Source of the DNA: JANOXC01 sp031418215
GTDB lineage: Bacteria > Bacteroidota > Bacteroidia > AKYH767-A > OLB10
Length of the DNA stretch: 22,768 nucleotides
Direction: 5' to 3'
NCBI GenBank assembly: GCA_031418215.1
Contig: JANOXC010000015.1
Coordinates: 1-22,768, forward strand
This document shows, in pieces, positions 1 through 8,407 of this stretch (its first letter is position 1; each line of letters opens with the position of its first letter). Position numbers and translations under genes: made by a program. The notes beneath the pieces were generated by a model, which was not told the DNA's origin, did no database searches, and saw only the letters and a list, made by a program, of their open reading frames with translations.

Positions 1-552
1 GATGGAAATACCAATCAGGATTTAACAGGATTGTGTGCTGCAAATTACGATGTTACTGTTACTTATAATAGCGGATGCACAGCATCAACAAGTGTTAATA
101 TATATAATAATGCCCCGGCACAGATTTTCCTCAGTTCAACCAACGTATTTTGCTTCGGCGATAGTAGCGGAACAATTTCCGTTCATCATATTGCAGGTCA
201 GCCACCTTATATATATAACTGGAGCACCGGCCAGACAACACAAAATATATCTGGTGTAACGGTTGGAAATTACTCAGTAACAGTTTCTGATAGCCGTGGA
301 TGCTCGGTTAATGCATCTACCTCTATAGCACAATACAGTAATCTTGTTGGTGCAATAAGCTATACAGATGCAAACAGCGGCAACAACGGCACTGCTTCCG
401 TGCAGGTTTATGGTGGCCATGCTCCTTATACTTATCTATGGACTACCGGAGCAACTACCACAGCTATTGCAGGTTTAGCTCCGGGTACTTATGGTGTTGC
501 CATTACCGACAATCAGGGTAATTTTACAAATGAGGTGGTAACGGTTGGTACG
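1..552 (+). repeat. Upstream SprB repeats (one partial, two complete)
   Basis: These are protein-level repeats in the adhesin. The window opens inside a repeat (GLCAANYDVTVTYNSGC). Complete repeats follow at about 112-336 (core PPYIYNWSTG) and 337-552 (core APYTYLWTTG). The second lacks both of the cysteines found in every other complete repeat. A globular insertion separates this block from the long array downstream. Confidence 0.85.
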
Positions 553-3500
553 ATAAATTCGATTTCGGCCGGCTCCTTCATTATCAATATGGGTGTTATA
601 CCTCAAACTATTTTTAATGGATTAAAGCCCTATGGTTTAATTGCAGACGTTGTCAGAAACTTTAATGTGCCAATTAAATGGATCATTAATCCAACAAAGC
701 TTAAAGATGGTATCGATTTCAGTTACAATGGTGTTGATTACCGGGGAAGTGCATTTGTTATTGAATCACAATATAGAAGCCCAGCAGTTAATGCGGTAAT
801 AACAGGTTGGCAATCACAAGGTGTGGTGGGTGCAACTACAACTTCAAATATTACTTTGTCCGTTTATGGAGTCATCACCACTTTCTCAAACCTGGTAATC
901 GATCAGCAAAATGAACAGTTGGTGACTCCCTACTTTGATAATGCAGGAATTCCACAATCTATATATACAGTCGGCTTGCCAAGCAACCTTGACAAATGTG
1001 ATGACACCTACATTTTACCTCATGCAGATCCTGAATGGGCTACACATAATTACCTATTAACATTTAACACTACATTAAAAGGATTTATTTGGGCAGGTTG
1101 TCATGCAGTATCTGTATTAGAAGGAATTAATAATCCTTCCGATCCGATGCAACGCTTGAATTTTCTTAGCACATCCGGATTAAAATGTTATGGCAATAAT
1201 TCGTGTGGCCCACTTATCACGGAAAATCACGGAGGGAATCCTACTACACCTTATATCTACAACAATTCTTATAACAGTCATCCCATCATGCAATTTATGG
1301 GTGATATGACATCGGCCACAGAAAACGGATCAGAGAAATGGTACATGCCGCTATCTACGGGTCAATGGCGTGCGAGTACATTACGTGCAATACAAACTTC
1401 AGATGGTGTGTCGCCACGCGAAGGAGTTAAACTGGCTTTTGGTCCCGGTTTCGGTAATAATAACAATGGTTTTGTAATGTATGAAGGCGGGCATTCCGCA
1501 AAGGGAACCGCTCCGTCAAATGTAGCAGTACAAAGGACATTTATGAATTTCATACTGCAGGCCGGTATTGCAAAGAAATTAAACATTACACCCAATATTC
1601 CATCAACATTTATATCAGGAATTTCAACCAATTTAAGTGTAACAGTCAGCAATGGTGTTGCACCCTATACTTACGAATGGTCAACTTCATGCGGTGGTGT
1701 ATTTGTCAACCCAAACATTGCAAGTACAAGCATTATCTTCCCTTCATTAGCACCTCAAACAAAGTGTTACATTTCATGTGTAGTTCGAGATGCATGCGGC
1801 AGAAAAGATTTTATCTCTGTACCTATCTCTTCCTTAAACTTACCTCCTGCTCCTTATGAAATTACCGTTAATTCATTAGCTGATGCCAATTGCTTTAACC
1901 AATGCAATGGTGCTGTCGACATTACAGTTGGCGGTGGTACTGCACCTTATAAATACAGTTGGTCAAACGGTGCAACAACACAAGACATCAGCTCTCTTTG
2001 CGCAGGCAATTATGTGCTCACATTAACAGATGTAAATAATTGCAAAAAAAATGATACAATAATTATTACACAACCCACTGCTTTACAATTTTCAATTTCC
2101 AAACAAACCAATGTGTCTTGTTATGGATTAAGTAATGGAAAAATTAAGATTGCTGTAAGTGGTGGAACTCCTCCTTATTCATTTTTATGGAATAACAATG
2201 CAACAACAGATACAATAAACGAATTGTCGGCCGGAACATATACTGCAACAGTTACCGATAGCAAAGGATGTACAGCAATTCAAACGATTTCAATCACACA
2301 ACCATCAGGCGCACTGAATCTAACGAATACTAGTACAGATGTGCTTTGTTATGGGAATTCAACGGGCGCCATCAATATTGCAGTTAGTGGTGGCACAACT
2401 CCTTATATATACAACTGGAGTAATGGTGCTACAACGCAAAATATCAGCAACATTGCTCAAGGAAATTACACTGTTACAATTACCGATTACAACGGCTGTT
2501 CCGCCGGTGCGAACATCACGGTAAAACAACCCGCTGCAGCGCTCACTGAATCAGGTGTAGTTACCAATGTTGCCTGCTTTGCAGGATCTACCGGAAGTAT
2601 TGCACTGAGTGTAGGAGGCGGAACTTTGCCTTATGTTTACCAATGGAGTAATGGTACCGCTTTAGCATCTACCAACAACCTGGCAACGGGCGGCTATACA
2701 GTAACAGTTACAGATGCCAACAATTGTACAACTACTTCTTCCTATTTTGTATCACAACCTGGAGCAGATTTGACAATTAACATTTCAAGTCTTAGTGATG
2801 TTAAATGCTTTGGTTTATCCACAGGAATTGCAACCGTGAATACAACCGGCGGAACAGCACCTTACAATTATTTATGGAACAATGGAATCACAACTGCTTC
2901 CAACAACAATCTAATTGCCGGAACATATACTGTCACCGTAACAGATGCAAATAATTGTGTAACAAGCAATGCATCGATAATTATTGGAGAACCGTCAGCA
3001 GCATTAAATGCCACTATAGATCATACAGATGTAAAATGTTTTAGTGGTTATGATGGCACAGCCAGCGTTACCGTGAATGGTGGAACCGCTCCGTATAGTT
3101 ACATGTGGAGCAATGGTTCCCTTGCTTCCAATATTATAGAGTTAACTAAAGGAACATATACTGTTACAGTAACTGATGCAAATCTTTGCAAGGTTTCAGC
3201 AAGTGTTATTGTGGATGCACCTGTTGCACCTTTAAATCTTACTACTACAAAAACCGATATTAACTGTATTGGAAATGTAATTGGCAGCATTGACCTTACC
3301 GTAGCAGGAGGAACATCAGGGTATAACTATGATTGGAGCAATGGATCTACCCAACAGGATCTTACAAACTTAGTTGCCGGGACTTACACAGTTACAGTAA
3401 CTGATGATAATGGTTGTACGAAAAACACATCGGTTACCATCACTCAACCTGTTGGGGCTTTAACCGCATCATCTCAAGTAAATGCTGTTAAGTGCTTTGG

Positions 3501-6500
3501 AAACAATACCGGTCAAATAAATGTAACTGCAAGTGCAGGTACGCCACCCTACACCTATGTCTGGAATACAGGAGAAACGACAGATAATTTACAAAATATT
3601 TCCGCAGGGAGCTATACCGTTTCGATTACTGATGCCAATGGCTGTCTGCTTACCAATACCATTTTCATAACGCAACCACAGCAAGCCCTTGAAACAACAG
3701 CAACAACAGATACTGTAAAATGCTTTGGAGACGCAAGCGGTGCCATTAATCTTTCAGTAACCGGAGGAAGTCCGACTTATAATTTTGCCTGGAACAACAG
3801 TAGCTCGAACGAAGACTTATCAGGGCTTACAGCCGGAACCTACTCTGTAGTTGTAACAGATGCCAACCAATGTACAACAACTGCATCAGTTAATGTTACT
3901 CAGCCGACAGCTGCACTTGCTGCTACTTCCATTACAAAGAACCTTAATTGTCATAATGTAGATGATGGGGCAATAAATGTTAGTGTAACCGGTGGTACAA
4001 GTCCTTATGCATATTTATGGGAGGATGGAAACACCAATGAAGATTTAACACAATTAGCAAGCGGGTCCTACAACCTGACTATCACTGATGCCAACGGATG
4101 CAAATTAAATCAATCTTATAACCTGACTTATACAGCCGCAACATTAATGGCATCTTCTATTGATCAAACTGTATTATGCTTTGGTAACAATACAGGTTCC
4201 ATTAATCTTACTGTTGCAGGTGGATCAGGTCCGTTCGCTTATTTATGGAATACTAATTCCACCTATGAAGATCAGCAAAATTTAACATCAGGCACCTATA
4301 ATGTAACTGTTACAGATGAAAATGGTTGCACAGCCAATTACACAACAAGTATTCAACAACCTGCTGCTGCATTAACCGTTAGTACAACAAAATCTGACGA
4401 GTTATGTCACAAAGACATGAAAGGTCAGCTTAATGTTTCCGTTACAGGAGGAACAGCACCTTATTCTTTTGCATGGAGCAATGGTGCTACAACTGAAGAT
4501 ATCATGAGTCTGGATGCAGGAATTTATTCCGTGACAATTACAGATCAAAATGGCTGTACCTCATTCGATACTTATACCATCAACGGGCCTGCCGCACCAC
4601 TTGCAGTATTTGCTGTTGCTGAAGACCCCGCTTGCCATGGCGATCAAACAGGTTCAATTACAATGAATCTTTCAGGAGGAACTGCACCATATGTTGTTAA
4701 TTGGAGCAATGGTGCAATAACACCTTCCATTACAGATCTAACATCAGGCATGTATGTTGTTACGATTACAGATACCAATCAATGCAGCTTAATCCAGTCC
4801 TATTCACTTTCGCAACCATCGCAAAATGTTACTGCTTCAGTGCAAGTAACAAATATAGATTGCTTCAATAATGCAACAGGGGCTGTTACCATAACGCCAA
4901 CAGGAGGTACATCACCATACTTATATACATGGAATGATGGAACAACAAGTGCCATTCATAATCAAATGACACAAGGAACCTATTACTATACAGTTACTGA
5001 TGCTCACAATTGCGTTTTTGCTGATACGGTTTCTATCACACAACCTTCCGGCAGTTTACAAACTACAGGTACTGTTGTTAATGTTAATTGTAACGGTGAT
5101 TTATCAGGCAGTATTAATTTAAATACTACAGGTGGTACACAAGCCTACAGCTATCAATGGAGTAACGGGGCCAACACATCAACAATAAGTCAGCTCTCCT
5201 CCGGAACTTATACCGTTACCATTACCGATTTGAATAACTGTATTACAAGCAATTCCTTTATTATTGATCAGCCTGCAGCCATTTTAAATATACAATCAAC
5301 AACTGTTGTAGATGTCAAATGCCACGGTAATCATACCGGTTCAATTGGCCTTTCATTAACAGGAGGAACAGCGCCTTACAATTATCAGTGGAGTAACGGC
5401 GTAACAACCGGAAATATCAGTGCAATTGCTGCAGGTAATTATTATGTAACAGTTACAGACCAAAATGGATGCGCCACAACAGGAAACTATCTCATCAATG
5501 AGCCATCTGCAACTTTATCTGTAACCGGTTCAACTACACCAGTCAATTGTTTCAATGGAAATACCGGCAACATCAATGTATTAACTTATGGCGGTACTGC
5601 CCCTTATATATATCTGTGGAATAACGGTTCAACAAATGAAGACCTGACAAATTCAGAAGCAGGAACTTATACTGTCACCATTACTGATGCGCACCAATGT
5701 GTTACAAATCAATCATGGACAATTACACAACCATTGCAAACTTTGGCCAACACTTTTGTAGTAACCGATGTGCTTTGTAATGGCAGCAGTACAGGAACTA
5801 TTCAGTCTCAGGTTAATGGAGGAACTGCACCTTACAATTACTTGTGGAACAGTGGTCAAACAACTTCTCAAATTCAGCATATGCCATCCGGTAATTATGT
5901 TATTACCGTTACTGACAATAATGGATGTACCTATATGAATGCCGTGACTATTGCGCAGCCTGTTGCTCCTCTACAATCGGTAGTATCGTCTCAAAATTTG
6001 AAATGTAAAGGCGACCATGCCGGATCAGTAATGTTGTCAGTATCAGGTGGCACAGGCAATTGCACTTATCATTGGAGTAACGGATCAACCAGCCAAAATT
6101 TAAACAATCTGACCGCCGGCATCTATCATGTTACTGTTACTGATGCCAATAATTGCTCAACAAAAAACACTGCTGAAATTATTGAACCATTAGAATCACT
6201 CATTGTTGACCACACAACCAATAATGTAAGTTGCTATGGAATGAATAATGGCGGAATTTCTCTTATAATTTCCGGAGGTGACCCTGCCTATCAGGTACTT
6301 TGGAGCACCGGAGCAACAACCAGCGATATCAATGGGTTGGTGCCAGGAATATATATAGCAACCGTAACCGATAACAATGGATGTGCTATAACTACCAGTG
6401 TAGATTTACAACAACCAATAGATGCGCTAACGTTATCAGCTACTGCAACATCATCCAACTGTTTGACCGGCCTGGCAAGTACGATCAATACATCTACGTT

Positions 6501-7392
6501 GGGAGGAACACCTCCCTATATTTATCAATGGAGTAATGGAAACAATACTGCTACGGTGAGCCAGGTATTCAACGGAACTTTTACAGTTACCATTACCGAT
6601 AACAATGGATGCAGTGCAACAAAAACCGTCACCATTGATAACCAGGCTTCATTAAATGTCACACCAAGCGGCCCGCCTGAAATATGCGTTGGAGAAATGA
6701 TAACCCTTTCTGCACCCTTATTTCCGGGAGTTCAATACCAATGGAACTATAATAACATTCCATTGAACGGTGCCAATGCGAATAGTTTCTCAACTCCGGC
6801 AGCAGGAACTTATACATTAACAGCATCCAATAATTGCGGCACATACACTTCCAACCCTATTCAAGTTACTACGCGAACACTTCAAAATATTTCTGTTAGT
6901 AACAATTTCATCATCTGTCCTGGTGAACATGCTCAATTGGTGGCCGGCGGTGGTTTAGAATATTCCTGGAGTCCAACTATAGGGTTGAACAATGCTGAAA
7001 TTTATAATCCGGTAGCGAGTCCGACAGTTACAACCAACTATACGGTTACCATTAAAGATGACATAGGATGCAAAGCAACAGCCACTGTTCAGGTCGCAGT
7101 AATGTGTGATTCGCTGAATGTGCCCAATGGATTTTCTCCCAATGGTGACGGAACGAATGACTATTTTGTCATTGAAGGATTAAGTAAATATCCTGAAAAT
7201 ACACTCTTTATATATAACCGTTGGGGAAATCTTGTGTATAAGAAACAAGAGTATGACAATAAATGGGATGGAAAATCCAATGTAAGTGGAATATATTTAG
7301 GAAGGACACTTCCCAACGGAACATACTACTATATACTTGACCTGAAAACTGACGACAAACCACTCAATGGATTTGTAGTGATCAGGAGATAA
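1..7392 (+). CDS. Giant SprB-repeat cell-surface adhesin with type B T9SS sorting domain (5'-partial)
   Basis: The reading frame is already open at base 1, where it encodes the end of a repeat, so the gene starts outside the window; the TTG at 31 is not a real start. The visible part is 2463 residues. In order it holds one partial and two complete SprB repeats (1-552), a globular insertion (about 553-1581), a PKD/Ig-like segment (about 1582-1860), 21 tandem SprB repeats (about 1864-6648), two Ig/PKD-like domains (about 6649-7107), and a CHU_C gliding-motility-associated C-terminal domain (7108-7389) that begins VPNGFSPNGDGTND and includes IYNRWGNLVY. Each repeat follows the pattern C-x-G, GGT-x-PY-x-Y-x-W-S-x-G, AGTYTVTVTD-x-NGC. 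Family knowledge: such proteins are exported by T9SS with help from a PorP/SprF protein and act as mobile adhesins in gliding or attachment. The next two genes fit that role. The ligand is unknown, as is the N-terminal signal peptide, which lies outside the window. Confidence 0.93.
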   Translation, partial: DGNTNQDLTGLCAANYDVTVTYNSGCTASTSVNIYNNAPAQIFLSSTNVFCFGDSSGTISVHHIAGQPPYIYNWSTGQTTQNISGVTVGNYSVTVSDSRGCSVNASTSIAQYSNLVGAISYTDANSGNNGTASVQVYGGHAPYTYLWTTGATTTAIAGLAPGTYGVAITDNQGNFTNEVVTVGTINSISAGSFIINMGVIPQTIFNGLKPYGLIADVVRNFNVPIKWIINPTKLKDGIDFSYNGVDYRGSAFVIESQYRSPAVNAVITGWQSQGVVGATTTSNITLSVYGVITTFSNLVIDQQNEQLVTPYFDNAGIPQSIYTVGLPSNLDKCDDTYILPHADPEWATHNYLLTFNTTLKGFIWAGCHAVSVLEGINNPSDPMQRLNFLSTSGLKCYGNNSCGPLITENHGGNPTTPYIYNNSYNSHPIMQFMGDMTSATENGSEKWYMPLSTGQWRASTLRAIQTSDGVSPREGVKLAFGPGFGNNNNGFVMYEGGHSAKGTAPSNVAVQRTFMNFILQAGIAKKLNITPNIPSTFISGISTNLSVTVSNGVAPYTYEWSTSCGGVFVNPNIASTSIIFPSLAPQTKCYISCVVRDACGRKDFISVPISSLNLPPAPYEITVNSLADANCFNQCNGAVDITVGGGTAPYKYSWSNGATTQDISSLCAGNYVLTLTDVNNCKKNDTIIITQPTALQFSISKQTNVSCYGLSNGKIKIAVSGGTPPYSFLWNNNATTDTINELSAGTYTATVTDSKGCTAIQTISITQPSGALNLTNTSTDVLCYGNSTGAINIAVSGGTTPYIYNWSNGATTQNISNIAQGNYTVTITDYNGCSAGANITVKQPAAALTESGVVTNVACFAGSTGSIALSVGGGTLPYVYQWSNGTALASTNNLATGGYTVTVTDANNCTTTSSYFVSQPGADLTINISSLSDVKCFGLSTGIATVNTTGGTAPYNYLWNNGITTASNNNLIAGTYTVTVTDANNCVTSNASIIIGEPSAALNATIDHTDVKCFSGYDGTASVTVNGGTAPYSYMWSNGSLASNIIELTKGTYTVTVTDANLCKVSASVIVDAPVAPLNLTTTKTDINCIGNVIGSIDLTVAGGTSGYNYDWSNGSTQQDLTNLVAGTYTVTVTDDNGCTKNTSVTITQPVGALTASSQVNAVKCFGNNTGQINVTASAGTPPYTYVWNTGETTDNLQNISAGSYTVSITDANGCLLTNTIFITQPQQALETTATTDTVKCFGDASGAINLSVTGGSPTYNFAWNNSSSNEDLSGLTAGTYSVVVTDANQCTTTASVNVTQPTAALAATSITKNLNCHNVDDGAINVSVTGGTSPYAYLWEDGNTNEDLTQLASGSYNLTITDANGCKLNQSYNLTYTAATLMASSIDQTVLCFGNNTGSINLTVAGGSGPFAYLWNTNSTYEDQQNLTSGTYNVTVTDENGCTANYTTSIQQPAAALTVSTTKSDELCHKDMKGQLNVSVTGGTAPYSFAWSNGATTEDIMSLDAGIYSVTITDQNGCTSFDTYTINGPAAPLAVFAVAEDPACHGDQTGSITMNLSGGTAPYVVNWSNGAITPSITDLTSGMYVVTITDTNQCSLIQSYSLSQPSQNVTASVQVTNIDCFNNATGAVTITPTGGTSPYLYTWNDGTTSAIHNQMTQGTYYYTVTDAHNCVFADTVSITQPSGSLQTTGTVVNVNCNGDLSGSINLNTTGGTQAYSYQWSNGANTSTISQLSSGTYTVTITDLNNCITSNSFIIDQPAAILNIQSTTVVDVKCHGNHTGSIGLSLTGGTAPYNYQWSNGVTTGNISAIAAGNYYVTVTDQNGCATTGNYLINEPSATLSVTGSTTPVNCFNGNTGNINVLTYGGTAPYIYLWNNGSTNEDLTNSEAGTYTVTITDAHQCVTNQSWTITQPLQTLANTFVVTDVLCNGSSTGTIQSQVNGGTAPYNYLWNSGQTTSQIQHMPSGNYVITVTDNNGCTYMNAVTIAQPVAPLQSVVSSQNLKCKGDHAGSVMLSVSGGTGNCTYHWSNGSTSQNLNNLTAGIYHVTVTDANNCSTKNTAEIIEPLESLIVDHTTNNVSCYGMNNGGISLIISGGDPAYQVLWSTGATTSDINGLVPGIYIATVTDNNGCAITTSVDLQQPIDALTLSATATSSNCLTGLASTINTSTLGGTPPYIYQWSNGNNTATVSQVFNGTFTVTITDNNGCSATKTVTIDNQASLNVTPSGPPEICVGEMITLSAPLFPGVQYQWNYNNIPLNGANANSFSTPAAGTYTLTASNNCGTYTSNPIQVTTRTLQNISVSNNFIICPGEHAQLVAGGGLEYSWSPTIGLNNAEIYNPVASPTVTTNYTVTIKDDIGCKATATVQVAVMCDSLNVPNGFSPNGDGTNDYFVIEGLSKYPENTLFIYNRWGNLVYKKQEYDNKWDGKSNVSGIYLGRTLPNGTYYYILDLKTDDKPLNGFVVIRR
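553..1581 (+). other. Globular non-repeat insertion domain within the adhesin (GATase-like fold suspected)
   Basis: About 340 residues interrupt the SprB repeats. Visible blocks are LKPYGLIADVVRNFNVPIKW, KLKDGIDFSYNGVDYRGSAF, DDTYILPHADPEWATHNY, FIWAGCHAVSVLEGI, GFVMYEGGHS and NVAVQRTFMNFIL. Alternating hydrophobic strands and conserved-looking polar motifs suggest a folded alpha/beta domain, not another Ig-type module. From memory, similar blocks occur in large secreted Bacteroidota and other PKD-containing proteins, but I cannot name a characterised family. The Gly-Cys-His-Ala turn and the later Glu-Gly-Gly-His recall a class I glutamine-amidotransferase-like nucleophile elbow and histidine. 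That is inference from local motifs only; a non-catalytic binding domain is equally possible. Confidence 0.6.
1864..6648 (+). repeat. Main SprB repeat array, 21 tandem units of about 76 residues
   Basis: I count 21 units by their aromatic core, from APYKYSWSNG (near 1940) through to PPYIYQWSNG (near 6510), with an average period of about 228 bases. Most units carry two cysteines, one in an early C-x-G motif and one in the late N-G-C or N-x-C motif, about 50 residues apart. Units usually end in a T-Q-P or E-P linker. The units have diverged in sequence and are not identical copies, so the array looks old and not recently amplified. This matches the Pfam SprB repeat pattern. The probable role is a long stalk projecting the rest of the adhesin from the outer membrane. 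Confidence 0.9.
7108..7389 (+). other. CHU_C / type B T9SS C-terminal sorting domain
   Basis: The last 94 residues of the adhesin carry the signature of the gliding-motility-associated C-terminal domain: VPNGFSPNGDGTNDYFVIEG, then LFIYNRWGNLVYKK, DNKWDG, LPNGTYYYILDLK, and a final GFVVIRR strand. Known for the family: type B CTDs direct cargo through the T9SS and generally need a dedicated PorP/SprF-like partner, one of which is encoded 35 bases downstream. Confidence 0.93.
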
Positions 7393-7427
7393 TAACATAT
7401 AAAAACAAAATAAAAAAACAATATAAA

Positions 7428-8378
7428 ATGCAAGCTATGAATAAGTATCTGAAAAGAAGCGCACTGTTGCTCACCGCAGCATTTAGCCTTTTGTTGACAC
7501 AGGCCCATGCACAGTTTGAACCACAGTTCACCCAGTACATGTTCAATGAAATGTTTATCAATCCTGCCTATGCAGGGTCTCGTGACAACATTGCAATGAC
7601 GGCTCTTTACCGCAACCAGTGGGTAGGCATTGAAGGTGCCCCGGTAACGCAGACCTTTAGCGGTCATGCGCCCCTGAAGAATAAGAAAATAGGGCTGGGT
7701 ATTTCATTTCTCAATGAACAGATCGGCGTAACGCATGACATGGCCATCTTTACCAATTATGCCTACCGGGTTCCGGTGCGTAATGACGCGGTTTTGTCAA
7801 TGGGTTTGCAGGCAGGATTGATTAATCATCAGGAAAAACTATTGGAGATTAAAACAACTGACCAGGGAGATGTTTCATTCTCAAGCAATACACCAAGGCT
7901 GTTATTGCCGAATGCAGGTTTTGGGGTTTACTATTTTACGAAAAAATATTATGCCGGATTATCAATTCCTCGCTTGTTACAAAATAAAATTGACCCAGGA
8001 AACAGCAAAGTAAGCAATGAAGTTCACATGGACTACTGGCACTATTACCTGATGGGTGGTTATGTTTATGATCTAACTGAAGAAGTTAAATTAAAACCAA
8101 CAATTATGATTAAAGCAGTGTCAGGCGCTCCACTTGAAGCCGACATTGGCATTCATGCCTTGCTGAAAGAGACACTATGGATTGGTGTTTCTTACCGCAC
8201 TAAAGACTCATGGGCAGCAATTGCCGGATTCCAAATCACGAAGCAATTACGTGTCGGTTATAGCTATGATTACACAATCACCGACTTAAGGCAATTTAAC
8301 TCAGGCAGTCATGAAATTACATTAGGATATGACCTGTCTTTTGATAAGAATAAAATCATCACTCCACGTTACTTCTAA
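7428..8378 (+). CDS. PorP/SprF-family T9SS outer-membrane protein, adhesin-linked copy
   Basis: This 316-residue protein has a Sec signal peptide (MNKYLKRSALLLTAAFSLLL, then TQAHA before a predicted cut at Q). It carries the family opening QFTQYMFNEMFINPAYAGS followed by ALYRNQWVGIEGAP, and ends with alternating beta-strands typical of an outer-membrane barrel (GISYRT-like, VGYSYDYTITDL, SGSHEITLGYDL). The start may be the ATG at 7428 or the one at 7437; the second gives the more compact signal peptide. There is no Shine-Dalgarno sequence, as is usual in this phylum. It lies 35 bases after the adhesin and just before the OmpA-like gene, so the three probably form one transcript. By analogy with SprF and SprB, it probably handles export or surface attachment of the adhesin next door. 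It is a diverged paralogue of the gene at 17180-18094. Confidence 0.9.
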   Translation: MQAMNKYLKRSALLLTAAFSLLLTQAHAQFEPQFTQYMFNEMFINPAYAGSRDNIAMTALYRNQWVGIEGAPVTQTFSGHAPLKNKKIGLGISFLNEQIGVTHDMAIFTNYAYRVPVRNDAVLSMGLQAGLINHQEKLLEIKTTDQGDVSFSSNTPRLLLPNAGFGVYYFTKKYYAGLSIPRLLQNKIDPGNSKVSNEVHMDYWHYYLMGGYVYDLTEEVKLKPTIMIKAVSGAPLEADIGIHALLKETLWIGVSYRTKDSWAAIAGFQITKQLRVGYSYDYTITDLRQFNSGSHEITLGYDLSFDKNKIITPRYF

Positions 8379-8407
8379 TTTAACTTGCATTGAAAACTCT
8401 TAATCAT

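Noticed and set aside
1864..6648. The repeat array as a recent DNA-level tandem duplication or recombination hotspot
   Set aside because: Units are similar in protein sequence but clearly diverged in DNA sequence, with only short shared stretches around AGTYTVTVTD, so recent amplification is not supported.
7329..7667. Minus-strand open frame of 112 codons over the adhesin/PorP junction
   Set aside because: It lies opposite the conserved CHU_C and PorP/SprF coding regions, has no recognisable domain, and is a shadow frame.
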